Shown here: positions 32,100-44,879 of the stretch, piece by piece
Layout: each line of letters starts with the position of its first letter
Position numbering within the stretch: the stretch's first letter is position 1
Assembly (NCBI RefSeq): GCF_963678635.1
Contig: NC_087067.1
Coordinates: forward strand, 49,592,233-49,656,232
DNA: 64,000 bases
Origin: Symsagittifera roscoffensis
Taxonomy: Eukaryota; Xenacoelomorpha; Acoela; Convolutidae
Reading direction: 5' to 3'
Notes under the pieces: model-generated
The model's input: the letters and a program-made list of their open reading frames with translations, nothing else
What the model was told of the DNA's origin: nothing
Databases searched by the model: none
Made by a program: the position numbers and the translations under genes

Positions 32100-32320
32100 A
32101 AGCTTAAAGAAAAAAAGTTTGGTTAGATTTAGTATCAGGGGTAAATGAAGAGCTAAAAAGTACGGGTACCGAGAGTCATTTCGATGTGAATATTGTTTTA
32201 TAAGTCCAATCATGATAACTAGAAAGAAAGATGATTCAATTAAATTGGCGTTAGACTTGAAACTACAAAACGATCAGATGCTGAAAAAGAAATATAATTT
32301 ATCAAGGTATCAAACATTGA
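32100..32320 (+). mobile_element. Fragment of a gypsy-type reverse transcriptase, small relic
   Basis: Reads SPIMITRKKDDSIKLALDLK in fragmented frames, homologous to the sequence at 34540-34680 (same words: tcagtggtaaatgaagag, tttataagtcc, cagaaagaaa). This is the region just before the first catalytic RT aspartate. It is cut off at about 32320 by tRNA-like sequence. Confidence 0.65.
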
Positions 32321-32329
32321 TGAATTCTA

Positions 32330-32450
32330 TTTCTGTGGTCAACCAAGTAGTAGCTCTTGATCGTTTCGAGACGCTGACATCAAGCACTCTACCCGCTAAG
32401 CCACAGCCCATCAAATGTCATAAAACTCGAATCAATCCCGACTGAGGTCG
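32330..32450 (-). repeat. tRNA-derived SINE-like head
   Basis: On the minus strand TGGCTTAGCGGGTAGAGTGC (about 32402-32383) is an excellent pol III A box. A degenerate B box (CTCGAAACG) follows downstream. It interrupts the RT relic. A functional tRNA is unlikely because the T arm does not pair well. Confidence 0.5.
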
Positions 32451-32911
32451 GAGACTCATGTTGCTACCATTGTTATTCAAAATTATTATGTTGCAATTTT
32501 ACCCAACAAAAAAGTTTTGCGCAATTTTTTGTGAACAGAAAAATATATATTACGAATTTGCGCGGCTCGAAAAACGGTATATTCGAAGTATACACAAACA
32601 AAGTGTTTTATGCGCCCTGCACAGCCCAAAATGATGTGTTGCGACTTCGCGCGACGCAGAAGATAGTTGTTGCAATTTTGAACTGAAAATTGATAATATA
32701 TTTCTCTGTGTTGTGATCCGTTTTAGTGTTATATTCTTGCGACCTTCAGTATTGATTAGACACCAATCAACAACATCATGAATCGACCAGTGGTCGATCA
32801 CTCGACAGTTAGTTTTAGTTTTAGAACAGATTTTTTAATTCAACACGTTTATTATTTGTTTCATCTCAGTATGTTTGTAGATAGCTAGTTAGAACATCAT
32901 AATGTTTTAAT

Positions 32912-35900
32912 ATGGCGCAGTCAAACGAATCAAATCTGCGAGAATTTCTTCATTCTGACCAAGCCATAGCATGGAGCCGCCACTTTTTTGAACCCTTTGG
33001 AACGACCAATTTCAATCTGCTATAATTTGAGAACTTGGTCATTGATAATCTTAGCGCACAGGAGGTCCTAGGAACTCAAACTCCCATTTTAGAGCAGGCA
33101 ACAGAAAGTGAGCAGAATACGGAAAGAGCCATTTGGGAAACAAGGAGTGATAACGCGATGAAAAATTACGTAGCTACCGATGAGAAGCGGATCAACTCGG
33201 AAAAGTTTTCAAAAGGTTCAAAAGAGCCGAAGCTTACAAGACGTTACACTCAATTTCTTAGCACTCGTCAACAAAAGAAAAACGTGTTCTCCAGTGAAAG
33301 TTTTAGCTAATTCTTTTAAAATAACATTTGCGATCTATTGGACCCAGCTTGTAACAAACCTCTAATTCTCATATTGGAGAGTTACAAGCTTTTTAATCAA
33401 ACACAAAGCGACAGAGAATCATTCGGAAAATTCCAGGGAGCGTTGTAAGGCTTATTCCGAACCTTTGGCATCGGGGAGACCAACGAATCGGAATGAATTA
33501 GGGTTGCAATATGGAACAGCGAGGCTCAACGGAAACTCTTGTCAGCAACCATCAGTCCATCGGACGCTTTAATTCAGTCACTCGTTGTCTTAAAGTGCTG
33601 TTTTAACATCAGAAGTTATTCAGTAGGTTGAGATCAACAACCAATGGTAGGTTTTTAAGGTTTTAAATCTAAATAACCACATAAAGAAAGAACCAAGTCT
33701 CAAAATTGAAAGAAACAACTCATGAATGAAATTTGGTAACCCTTTCACGAAGGTAAACTAGAACGCCTGCCCACCGAGGGAGATAGTTTGTAAGGGACAC
33801 TTCGAGGAACTCTCTAAATCGAGAAACAAAAGGCCCACTGTAAAAACCGTAAATGATAAAAGTTCACTACGATAATTGTACACACGCCCACCGAAAAATA
33901 CCTGGAGCGAAACCTTTAGAAAGGTCAGAGCGACGATGACAATTATTCATTTCTGAGCGTAAGAGTAATTTATGATCAGAATGAAATTGAGAAAAAAATC
34001 TGCTGAACATAGGGCCAGGTTGGGAAATGATTGTAAGTATGAGCAAGCCTGTAGGCTCATTGAGCCGAGTTAGTATTATCAAGCAAAACGTTTTACCCGC
34101 ATTGAAGTTAGGTTTTCCCAACCTGAAGCTACTCAATGGATAAACGCATAAAAGAGCTTTATTGCGGATTCACACTTTGCAAAATCAAGTTTTTGGGGAA
34201 AATTATTGTCATGACCCAATCCAACTTGTGAAATTGCGAAGGAACTCCGTTCTTCATCAAAAAGGGACACGAAGGCAACATTCTGACCAACGACAACCTG
34301 CTGAAATTAGAGATAGAGATAAACAGAAGAGTTTTCCACAACCTATCTGTTCAGTCCGCCACCCACCAGGGGAGAGTAAGTCGCATAACTTATCCATTTC
34401 AACTGATCAAATTTATCAGAATTTTAAAGACCTGTTTAATAGAATCGGCAAAGTATCTATCGATCAAAAAGTAAATCACTCCCATTCTTCTTGTATACCA
34501 GTACATAGTAGGGGCAGAAGTGTTCCGTTACGATTAATATCAGTGGTAAATGAAGAGGTACCAAGAGTGGAGACCGAGGGTCGCATCAAAAAACTTGTAA
34601 AATGCGACGAAGATTGTTTTATAAGTCCGATCATTGTCACCAGAAAGAAACACGGCTCAATTAAATTAGCATTAGACTCAGAATAATTCATCAGAATTTT
34701 GAAAGCAAACTTTAGATGCCGTTTATACACGAACTGATAGAATTCCGATAATTGCATTTGCGCCCTTCAAAACCCGCCGGTTACGTTTTTTTCAGCCATC
34801 TCGATCTAAATAACGCCTACAACCGACTCAAAACATGCGACAAAACTAGTAAACAATGTAAATTTGACAATTTAGGGACTGTTCAATATGCCCAACGAAA
34901 TTCAAAAATTCATGGACTCGAACTTAAATAGTATACCATTCAAAAATTGCAATGGAGACGAGATATTGTTAGCCTCAAAAAAGGTCGAACAGAGACAAAT
35001 TTTGGACCGAAAGCGGGGAAATACGAATTTTTTCAAAAAGATATTGATTGTTTGGGATTCAAAATTTCGGAGAAAGAAATTCGACCCTTGGTCGTTAAAG
35101 CAGACGCAATAAAAAATCTTCCATTACCGAAAAACATTTCTGATCTTCGATCAATTTTGGCTCGACAAACCAATATGTGAAACTTGTTCCAAACTCTTCA
35201 GTTTTGAGTTTTCCTCTCCAGCATCTTTCGAGCAAAAATTTGCGTACCGTTTGGATAATAGCCACTCAATTGCGTTCGGAAAGCTGAAAGTCGAAACTGT
35301 GAACTTTTCAGAAAGCAGTAATTTTGACTTTGAAGAAAAAACAACACAGAAGACGTACGCTTCATGTAACGAATTGGGTGCTACGCTACCCTTTAACAAT
35401 TCCAAGGGAGAGTGGAAAACTTTGCTGTCTTTTCGAGATTTCTAAAAAACCAAAAATTGAAATACTTCACCGACAAATTGGAACTATATGGCGTACTATG
35501 GGCCTCCAAACATTGTAAAAATTACTAATAAAGCTCAAAAACTTAAAAAGTTACAGACCATAAGGTGTTCATGTCAGCCCTTTCAATAAATAATAGCAAC
35601 AAAAGACAAAATTTGAGAAAAATCAAAACTTCAGAACCATTATTTCTTGTGTCAGAGGAAAATAACATAGCCTATATTATTAAATACAAATGCATATCTA
35701 GTGACCACTATATCCTCTCAAAGCGATACGACGCTGGTTTACTATAACCAGCTTCACCTTCGATTCCAGACAAGCCCTGCTTAAGGAAATAATGACGAAA
35801 AACGATAAAATCATCTGGGATCGGATCTTAACCATCAATAGCGTCCAACCGATAGGTTTACACCCAAAAATACATGAATAACTCTGAGCAAGGTCATATA

Positions 35901-37774
35901 CATAGAAGATAAGGTTCTGTTTGTGGACAAAAAATTAGCTGTTCCATCCGCTATTCGGGGAGCCTTCAGTTCTATGCTCCATGAGAGGCTCAGCGGTCAG
36001 TTCGGGATGAAATTTCTGGCCGAGTAAATCTGGTGTCCTATCATTTATTGCGAGATATACCACCATGGCAAGTTATGCAATCACCATATGCGTAACTTCC
36101 AAAATTATCATTCGCGACCAAAGGCATAAATTTATATTTTGCTGGAACATTGAACGTTTTTTGGGAATACGTTCAAAGAAATACGCTCGAAGAACAAAAA
36201 ACAATTGAATGAACAATTACGTTTTTTCATTTAATGTCCGCTTTTAACAAACTCCAATCTGCAAAATAAGTTATGTACCCATTTTATAACTCATTTATTT
36301 CATATTTAAAAATTTTTATCATCGGCATGGATTTGCAAGAAAAATTAGAGTTAACCATGGGTTTTATCTCACAATTTTGAGTCACTCTGCAAAAAATTCA
36401 ATTTTGAAATCATTTATTGTAATGTGGGACAGCATAGATCCAAGTAGACTTGTAATTGTGTACTGTGAGATCAAAAACACTGGTTTTGTCTTACGAAATA
36501 TCAAAACAGGTTTCAATTTTTTCAGTCAAAAAAATCATCTGGAACCTGAGAGTTTTGAAAAATCTTCTATCGGTTGTAATTCTTACGAGAAAAAAATTTA
36601 TCGGGCCGCTAACACTACATCAAAAACCCTGATTTTCTTCGATAATTGTTTCGATTAAAAAAATTGATGGTGTCTGACCTTGGGGAAAAGATCTAGGAGC
36701 TGCATGATGGCTTCGGAGGACTGGCCTTAAACATTGCAGAGAACCGCACCAACCATAATTCAGGTTACGAACGACCTCGATAGTTACCAAAGAAGTTTGA
36801 CTCAGGAGGTAATAAAAAAAACCACTAGTCGAAAAAAGCCAAAAACCATATTTTACCTCGTCAAAAAAGCCAGCATCATGTTTCCCGGTCCTTTGAAAAA
36901 TTTAATAAGCGGGGAATGACTCTAATTCTCTACTTGGTTTAGCCGGAAGAAAAAAAATTATCTCCAACTAAGAAAACCTCAGTGATAAGACCATTTCGGA
37001 AGACCCCGTGCTCAAGGAGAACGGTCACAACTTCAGAAAACACATGACTCCCAGCGGAAAAAGTCGTAATCTTCGAGTCACTTCAGAACACTTCAGGTTC
37101 TTCTTCCTCTCTAAACTTTAATTCTTAGGATTGGCTAATTGACGATTATTTTGACGACGTTTCAAACAACTATGCGCCTCTATGCCAGGATAAACCCACA
37201 GATCGTAACCTTGAATAGAGTATTACACATGATGAGAAAATCGATCAGACAGACTTGGCTCACTCAAACGGACGGGCGGTCACCAAATACACATAACACT
37301 CTAACTGGACCATCAGACATTAGAGTAACGGATTCAAATAGACAGCCTACCGAAGAAACCTTCTCCTATCTCTATCCAGGCAAGGCCTCCCAGACTAATA
37401 ACAAATGCAGAAACCCCGAAATTTTAGGGACAATGCAGACGTGTCGATAATGTATATGGATAAAATCTTAACCCCACGGTCATACTTTCAGACGACAGCC
37501 CCACGGCTATCCTTTTTTCAGCATGTTTCACGTATTGGTCAACTTCAGATTTCATGACCCTTTTAACAAACTCACCCGGGAAACTTACGGTAGTAGGTGC
37601 GACAACGCTAACTTGGTCTTCCTCCAAATCAATCCCATCGAAAATAGCAGAGTCTACTTGACTACAGCCAACCGTGACCAATTCTCCCGACGGAACAACC
37701 TCTGCGAATCAGTCAAAAACACCAACCAGCGAGAAAATTATAGACAATGTGAGCGAGATATCATCAACCATTGA
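32912..37774 (+). mobile_element. Heavily decayed gypsy-type LTR element
   Basis: Pieces occur in the correct order on one strand. A gag-like start MAQSNESNLREF lies at 32912 and continues near 33050-33308. RT finger/palm sequence runs 34540-34686 (SPIIVTRKKHGSIKLALD), with FFSHLDLNNAYNRLK at about 34787-34835. RT thumb runs 34990-35170 (DCLGFKISEKEIRPL, AIKNLPLPKNISDLRS). RNase H remnants follow at 35240-35520 (NELGATL). The integrase HHCC region is at 35888-36090 (LAVPSAIRGAF, HERLSGQFGMKFLAE), and a Pol-tail-like frame at about 37540-37774. Many stops and shifts; no LTR pair identified. The words match Tor-like gypsy elements of larvaceans in my recollection, which is a weak taxonomic hint. 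Confidence 0.7.
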
Positions 37775-37829
37775 CACCGAATTGAGAAACAAGCTAGAAG
37801 ACTCAAACTTCAATCAAAATTCTCCTTTA

Positions 37830-39125
37830 TATTAAAAATTTTTCTCAAACTTGAAACATCTTAAAATTTTATAACTATATGACATTTTTTCAAATATGGG
37901 GTTAGAAAATTGCCAATTTGAAAAATTTGTGACAATTGCGGTGCAAATTAAATGTATATAAAAGATCCGAGTTTGTTACTATGTTTTGTAAAAAGAAATC
38001 GTTCGTTTTTTTTGCCGAAAACTATACCACGGTTCTAGTCAGAGTTTTGTTGCTTGTTTGAATGGTTTTGAGAAGTTTTCTCTTAAGTGTCTTAGATGTT
38101 TTCAAAAAAAAGCATTTTAGGTTAAATGTTGGCTTCTTAAACTATTTTAGTCTTGTTTGTCTCTTAAACGTTCATGGTCTGAGTAGCGTTCAAAGCATTG
38201 TTTTGTATTATGTTTCACGAATAATTATTCCAAAGTGAGTTACTGAGATAAGTGGCTTTTTTCGCAAAATAGCTTTCTCGAAATCTATGTGAGCATACAA
38301 TGACAATCAAATCATCGTATGACAGTTCTTTACTCCTTACGAGGTTGGATTGTCCAGAAACAGGGAAGGGGAGTTGAGGGCAATTAATTCTATTTTTTTT
38401 TGAAAGATTCTTATTATTCATAACTAAGATAATGGAAGTAAAAAAGAATATGCAAGGCGATTGCGTTTTTTGTAAAGTTATGTTGATTAATTGAATCGAT
38501 ACATGTTTTAACACCGTAATCTAAAAAAAATCTGCGTGATGCAACCCACAGTTAACAGAGCTGTCAAAGCCCTGCCGACTACGCTTGACCAGATTTGCGT
38601 GAATCATGCATTTCAGGTGTTCACAACTTTCTCAATGTTAAAATTGTTATGATTTAAAAGTCTAAGTGCTGTAAGAACAGGACATTCATATTAATATGAG
38701 AACAAGGAGCTAAAAATATAAATTTCTCTGAGTGCAGAATATTTTTCACATCCGATTGATCAAACCCTTAAGAGGACAAAGCTCGACTATCACTCACCCA
38801 TCCTTGAACATCTGTCTTTATTTTTTTTGCATAAACGACTTCCTGTATAAACGATTTTTTGCATAGTTTTTCTTGGTGCTTTGCAAAATTTATTTTAAAA
38901 ACGCTTTATATAAGAGGATGATTACATGATCCGATCTCGCTTTCTTTTGATTCTTTTTAGTGTTTCATTTTTTTTACTGTTTCATTCTTCGTTGCTTATG
39001 TCTATCAAAAAGCAACTTCCGTTCAATTTTCGTTTTATCTTTCATCTTTTATTTATTATAAATGAGTGGTTTGTTTCATCTCTACATTCATTACAGATAT
39101 ACCGCTTTAAGGATATCTTAATTTA
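37830..39125. other. No gene seen
   Basis: AT-rich. A TATA-like tatataaaag occurs at about 37955 and could belong to an LTR of the preceding element, but no matching partner was found. Open frames here lack protein-like composition. Confidence 0.5.
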
Positions 39126-39143
39126 TTTCTCCCTATGGCACCA

Positions 39144-39400
39144 AGTAACGAATCCCCCCTAACAAAGATATAATTCAACAGTTAAGCATACGAGAAATAA
39201 GTACCTAGTAACGAATCCCCCCTAGCAAAGATATAATTCAACAGTTAAGCATACGAGAAATAAGTACCTAGTAACGAATCCCCCCTAACAAAGATATAAT
39301 TCAACAGTTAAGCATACGAGAAATAAGTACCTAGTAACGAATCCCCCCTAACAAAGATATAATTCAACAGTTAAGCATACGAGAAATAAGTACCTAGTAA
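39144..39400. repeat. 63-bp tandem repeat, four full units
   Basis: Units start with agtaacgaatcccccctaac at 39144, 39207, 39270 and 39333, with a partial fifth at 39396. The units are almost identical (one reads ccctagc), so the array is young or homogenised. Confidence 0.95.
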
Positions 39401-39725
39401 CGAATGTCCAACCTTCTGCAAAAGGGGGGAAATAGTTGAAGAGATCCGGCTTTAATTATACATAGGAGCTTTGGTTTTGAAAATGAGCTTCTTCATCTGA
39501 GAATTTTAGGAACTTTTTTCTTTCCAGCTGAAAACGCTCGTCAATAAGAAACATAAGCAAGGTGTTTTTCAATTTCATAGGCAATAAAACCACAATAGAC
39601 CATTAAAGTTCAACCATCTTTGAAGCATTGCTTAAAACATCACATTGTGGTTTGAAAAATTTATGAATAAGTTTTTTGGAAACCTAATTTCGTTTGCAGA
39701 AAAACTTGCAAAAAAACAGTAAAAA

Positions 39726-41414
39726 ATGAACAAACTTGTAGGATTTAAGTTGGCTTGTTTCATGTTTATCATTTTAAATTACACGCATTCTGTGACAGTT
39801 TATCGATTTGGGCTTTTTCATAAGCTGCCAGGAATCTTGCTACCATCCAATTTCCTGCTCAAACAAATAAGTGGGATCGACCGAAAACAACGGTGTCTGA
39901 ATAAATGCTTGTTGCACAAAAAATGCTTAAGTGCGGCATTTGGATCGAAAATGTGCATTTTATATTCAACCGACCCAAGAGTCCAGTTGAGTGAAAACTC
40001 AATAGTTAGAACCTCTTCGTCTTCTTTCACCCTCTGGGTCATTTCGTTCGATATCGATGTGCCTTGTTTTGTTGGAAACATCAAAGGGTACCGCCCCTCT
40101 GACTTTCAAGTCTGTGGCTTCGCACAGAAAATGACTGACTCCAAATGCTCTGGATGGTCGGATTGGGATCATACTTACGACTACCCGTGCGAACATACTA
40201 CTAGCGCCAAGATTCTGAGGAATCGAAATCGAACTAGATACTGCACACGACCTATGTTTGGGGGTCACAAATGTACCGGCTTGCAAGTCGACGAAGAGAT
40301 AAAATATCCCATCGCTTATGGTTTCGAAACCAACTACTGGCCGGCCCAGAGTTATTGCCAAAACCAGGCAGATCAAGCTCTGTTCACGGCTCTGTTTTGG
40401 TTTACCGAAAACAGACTTGACGAGGTATCGCTTCCAGATCGTATTTGGACTGGGTTTTCAAAATACACTCTAAGTGAGCTTAGTGATGATACAAAATATT
40501 CAGGTCCGAGTCATCAATATATAACGGCGGGCTGTGGCAACAAATTATGGAGAGGTTAGGGGTTGTCAAACTCAGAAGACAATTTGCCTGCAAATAAAAA
40601 AAATTTCGAGCCGAATGTCACAAAATTTAATGAGAAAAGTAAAAATTGTTTTTAAAACCTTCTGAGACTTGTTAGAGATTTTTTTATTTTGGTCGTTAAT
40701 ATTCGTCCCCATTTTTGAAGGGTACAGTTTTTTAATATATGTTTGACATGAGGACTGAGGGAGTCCCTAACACAGCGGGAAGTGATTAAGGCCTAAGCCT
40801 TCAGTCGAAAGGTCGGTGGTTCGAGGCCCACTGGTGAGAATGAGTCAACATTAACCACTGGGAAAACTAACCAAAAATTGCAAATATTCCTTAACAGAAC
40901 GGCCACTACAGGGTCGCTCACTTTTTACTTAAGAATATTTGCAATAAAATGACCGAACACTTGTTTCTCGGTGATAGAATTTAATTCATTCGACAAAAAA
41001 AAAATATATATATATATATATATGGAAAAAGTTGAGAAATAATTATCACTGCAGATTTAAATACCAACAGTCAACGGTAGCCAGATTTCAATTTGCAAAT
41101 TTACTTTCATGACGTTGAATGCGCTTTTTGTTACAAATGCTGTTGTTAATAATGCAATTGAATTTTCATGCTGATTCGTGCAATCGCAGTCCAATTATAC
41201 ACGGTACCCTCATTTTAAGATAACTTTGACACCCCCTGGAACAGCCAGTCAGCCCAATAATGCGATTGCAAATACGGTTCAACTGACTCGAACTGGGCTA
41301 GATGACGTACAAAACATGCACACAGGCGCCACAATTGTCTGTGACAAATGGCAACACGATCCAACATCTGACAAGATCGGCAATTGCGATGATCCGTATT
41401 TTTCCTTGGTTTGA
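39726..41414 (+). CDS. Secreted PAN/TSP1/C-type-lectin protein, at least two exons
   Basis: Exon 1 starts at ATG 39726 with a signal peptide (LACFMFIILNYTHS). A PAN/apple-like module (CLNKCLLHKKCLSAAFGSKMC) and a TSP1-like module (CSGWSDWD, then RYCTRPMFGGHKC) follow. Next comes the first part of a C-type lectin fold (YWPAQSYCQNQADQA, RIWTGFSK, AGCGNKLWRG). It ends at a donor (GAG|GTTAGG) near 40556. A further exon lies about 41190-41414 after acceptor cgcag and reads VQNMHTGATIVCDKW, the expected lectin C-terminus, stopping at TGA 41412-41414. The phases of these two exons do not join directly, so a small exon may lie between. AATAAA at about 41515. Likely extracellular adhesion or immune recognition. 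Confidence 0.75.
40752..40960 (+). repeat. tRNA-derived SINE-like sequence in the intron
   Basis: A B box GGTTCGAGGCC lies at about 40818, preceded by A-box-like acacagcgggaagtg about 45 bp upstream. The tail contains an inverted pair (ttgcaaatattcctta / taagaatatttgcaa). It lies in the intron of the lectin gene. Confidence 0.5.
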
Positions 41415-42299
41415 GCTCTAAGCACTGTTGCAATCATTCAAGAGCGGTTTGAAGATTTTTTCGAGCTGAAATTTAAATGGTTCAATTAGGTTACTTTGTT
41501 TTCTCCACCTCTGAAATAAAGTTTAGACATTATTCAGCTTTCAATCTGCAGCCGGTTTGGCCCATATGCACTCCTATTTCATTTTGTGGTAACTCCGAAA
41601 ACTCCACTAAAAAATACTTCTAAAATTAGACTCAATTCGTCTATGAAGTTATAGTTGTATATTGTGAACAAAATAGTAAATATGTCATAACAATTTAGCA
41701 ATAAAACATCGAATTAAATCTTTTTATAAGTGGAACAAGAGTGAGAGTTAATTTCAGCACCAAATTTGGATGTGCGAAACCGGTCGTCAACGACGCTGAC
41801 CGAGAATAACCTTAAGCTATGTTTTCCCTCCAACGGCACATAAATTAGTAGTGTTGAAAACGTTAGTTGTCCAATAAGTAAATTCCAAATGATAATCAAC
41901 TTGATCTCACAAAGTTAACAATAAGAGTGATACTAAAGGTTAACCAAGGGTGACAGACTATGCCAAGGACAGCACCTGCTAACAGACTAATTAGCACCAC
42001 GATTGACAGTTGATTGATGGCTGTAAGTTGAAACAAATGAACACTATATCACACTTCCCCTTGAATAGATCAAACTTTAAATGACTCAAAAATTTAACTA
42101 CTGGATGTTGATTTCAAATTATTGCTGAAGAAACTTACCGGCTGAACGTTTTGAAGATACTTAACAAAGTTACTGACAACGGATTTTAGCAACTAAAATA
42201 TCACTTAGTAGTGATAAACGTTTTGAGTTTTTAGTCCAATTATGACCAACCCTCTCCCTGGGCTTTAAATAGTTTTGTTTTTTAGTTTGAGTTTTTGAG

Positions 42300-43250
42300 C
42301 TACTTTCCCCCTTCTTTATCATTCTTGCTGATGAAATCGATCATCAACCCTCCCATCTTTGTCACCGCTCTTCTTTTTCTCCCGCTCCTTCTCGATACTG
42401 TCTCGTCCAGGCTATCTTCTTGACTGCTATACGATACCAGCCTGGCCTTTCGTGTTGTTCTTTTCTTTCCCCCGGGTACTGGCAATGTTTGGTCCCCTGG
42501 ATTCAACGCTGATGGGTCCCTTGGATTTCTTTCCAATTCGCCGCCTAATGCCGGGATCGTGTCCTGATCGCTTCCGGTGTCTTGTACTGGGTTGGTTGTT
42601 TGCTGTTCGCTCGCTTGTGCTGATGTTTGTGCCTCCGCGGATGTTTGAATTGTCCGTTTCACCGAGATAATCGGTAAGTTCTCACTATCGTCCGATTCGG
42701 AACCACTGTTTTCGAATCGGCGCCCGATTTGCTTCCGCTGTTTTTCAGTAGTTGCTTTCCGTGTTGCCCGCTCTTTCACTTCGCGCGGAGTCGGTGGTGG
42801 TAGGACCGCTTGTGGTAATGCCGCTTTTGCTCTCTTCGATTTTGGCTTCGCGGCCGCACCCGATTTTATAAGAACAACTCCGTTATTTAAAAATAAACGT
42901 ATGAGCACTTTCTGCTTTAACTTTAGAATGAAGTGGTTTATACTTTTTTAGGTTCCGGTTTCCGGTTCGCTGGAATAACAATTCAGAGGGTCCCGGTTGT
43001 CCGCTCGTGCCTGCGGATTTCATTATGGACGGTTCGTCTTCCTGATTTTCCGTTTGCTCATTTGTCAGCTTACGCACGTGGCTTCAATTATGTGTTTAAT
43101 GTCGTACGCCAGATCTGACCTTACGCCACAGATCGTATCAGCAGGATGTGGCATGTCCCTCACATTAAGATCGGCGTCATCTAAACAAGCATTTTTCGTT
43201 TTTATAGCCAGCGTTCAATCCAGATTTTGGAGAGATGGTTTTTATGTAAG
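42300..43250 (-). pseudogene. Pol C-terminal tail of the truncated element
   Basis: Frames at about 43230-43080 (LDDADLNVRDMPHPADTICG), 43077-42883 (NEQTENQEDEPS) and 42908-42300 (basic and acidic, KPKSKRAKAALP ... RRSGRKRRAVTKMGGLMIDF) read as a continuous but shifted low-complexity tail of the kind that closes many gypsy Pol proteins. GC content is higher than in the surroundings. Confidence 0.5.
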
Positions 43251-43255
43251 GTTTC

Positions 43256-43626
43256 TTAGGACACCTTACATAAAAGTTCGCTTCTCGACCATGATGTTCG
43301 CTTCTCGACCATGATGCGCCTAGAATGGCGAGATTTTAAGTGTTGCATTCTTCGAAAGTCCCTTTCAATAATTTTCTCCAAGGGTTCGGGATGTTTTTCT
43401 TGGACGAAAGTCAGTATTGAGTTTTTAAGACTTCCATGGTGCGCTCCACGCACCCAGTTGCCCGGTGATTATTAACTGGTGTTTTTATTATTTCAATACC
43501 CTCCCCATTACAGAGTGCTGTAATTTCGTTTGACATAATTAAAAACTTCATTATTTTATCAGACCGGTTGTTTCCACAGACCATTGCCGATCGCCAACGA
43601 AAAAACCGATCGACCGCCACTAACAC
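43256..43626 (-). pseudogene. Integrase core fragment lacking the central aspartate
   Basis: Reads LVAVDRFFRWRSAMVCGNNRSDKIMKFL, then NEITALCNGEGIEIIKTP and ATGCVERTMEVLK with the catalytic E, continuing as SLKNSILTFVQEKHPEPLEK in a shifted frame. The block that should carry the second catalytic aspartate (normally in a TDxGxxF motif) is missing between KFL and NEIT. The core is therefore dead. Confidence 0.7.
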
Positions 43627-43643
43627 GTATTTCCGGGATTCAT

Positions 43644-44432
43644 TTAAATAGTTAATGGGGCCCCAAAATCAAGTTGGACTGATTCGTTTGGTTCCTTCGG
43701 TTCAAGAGTATTTCCGAGCTGATTTTTACTTAAAATCGTTTTTAAGTTCTTACCGGCGGCGGTGCATTCGGGGCAGTTCTCGGCTATCGAGGCTATTGAC
43801 CGGTAAATATAGGGATACCAAACGTCATTTGCGGCATCAAACGTATTGGTTTTCCCGTGGTGGTAAGCCTTAATTCGATTATTAATTGCAGTTTGGAGGT
43901 TCATCGGTACCACGAGTTTTTCATCCATCCAGACGACATTTTCTTTCACGTAAAAATCATTAACAAATTGGGAATAATAGCGATTCATAGCTGTAACTTT
44001 TTCGTGAATGTTAGGATCCTTTGTAACTATTAAGTCTCTACTCGCGCTCAGTTGGGGGTCGGAAACGTAATTTGACTCTATAAATTTTAGGTTGAACAAG
44101 TCAGGTAATGAGGTAAACTTGCTCACAATTTTGTAATTACGGGGTATAATTGACATGCATACCGAATTCAGATCCACTGGTGGGATCGTCTCGCTTTGGA
44201 ATGCCGATGGTAACGATAGGGTAGTGTTTGTCCGTACTGATTTTGTTTCTTTTGTAATTGCTTCTAAAGATAAATTTGGTGGTAATTCTTCTATTTCATC
44301 ACTGCTACTGTTTAAGCTGGGCACTGTCACTGCTACTGTTGTTTTAAAACTTTCGGCCATTTTTTCATACTTTTGTCCATTTCGATTTGAGTTTTTGAAT
44401 CGTGAAATTTTGAATTTGATAAATTGAGACAA
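43644..44432 (-). pseudogene. Gag stub fused to integrase zinc-binding domain
   Basis: The frame is open for 262 codons but begins at a non-ATG codon; the first ATG reads MAESFKTTVAVTVP. The C-terminal half is an integrase HHCC module (AYHHGKTNTF, DVWYPYIYRSI, CPECTAAGKNLK) leading into the first catalytic aspartate (VQLDFGAPL). The join of an N-terminal Gag-like segment with integrase indicates a large internal deletion. Confidence 0.65.
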
Positions 44433-44879
44433 CTTTGCTTCGATTGAGTAATAGCATGACTTAATTACTGCGTAAATTGCGTAGCCGTCGGTTTAAACCA
44501 TGCGTTCGATTCTGATTGGTTGATTCCCGCTCGCATGACTTCCCGCTTTCTACCGGTTTATCTCGTGTCAACCTTATACTTTGTGTCAACCTTAAGCTAT
44601 GTTTTCCCACGAACGGCACATAACGGAGTAGAAGACACTGCAACACACATGTCAAAATAAACAATTAACAAAAAATCCAAAATTGGTTTACGCAGAAGTA
44701 GCATTGTGGTTATTTGATCAATTATTAAAAAGCAGCAAAAAATACCAGCAAAAAAACTATTAAGTTCATTTCCTAATATGAGACTAGCCTTTGATATCCG
44801 TATCAGATATAGTTTAGATTTTTTCTGAGAAAAGTTTTTAATTTTACCCTCCCCCACCACCCAAATTGAAACCGTCATA

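Larger units (their letters stand above)
41812..44616 (-). mobile_element. Truncated gypsy-type element (integrase and Pol tail)
   Basis: Minus strand. A block of about 33 bp reading TGTGCCGTT...AAAACATAGCTTAAGG on the element strand occurs at both ends (downward from about 44616 and 41844) and is probably the LTR start, although the sequences diverge after it. Between them lie a gag-like stub, integrase parts and a Pol tail, without protease, RT or RNase H, so the body of the element was deleted. Family as for 32.9-37.8 kb. Confidence 0.6.

Noticed and set aside
38926..39162. 78-codon frame with hydrophobic content
   Set aside because: T-rich sequence without splice, start or 3' context; composition explains the hydrophobicity.
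39144..39400. CRISPR-like array of direct repeats
   Set aside because: The 63-bp units are contiguous without variable spacers and the genome is eukaryotic.
43230..43316. Short inverted repeat (ttttatgtaaggt) and a 20-bp tandem duplication (gttcgcttctcgaccatgat)
   Set aside because: Real but local; both lie inside the decayed Pol tail and probably reflect its decay.
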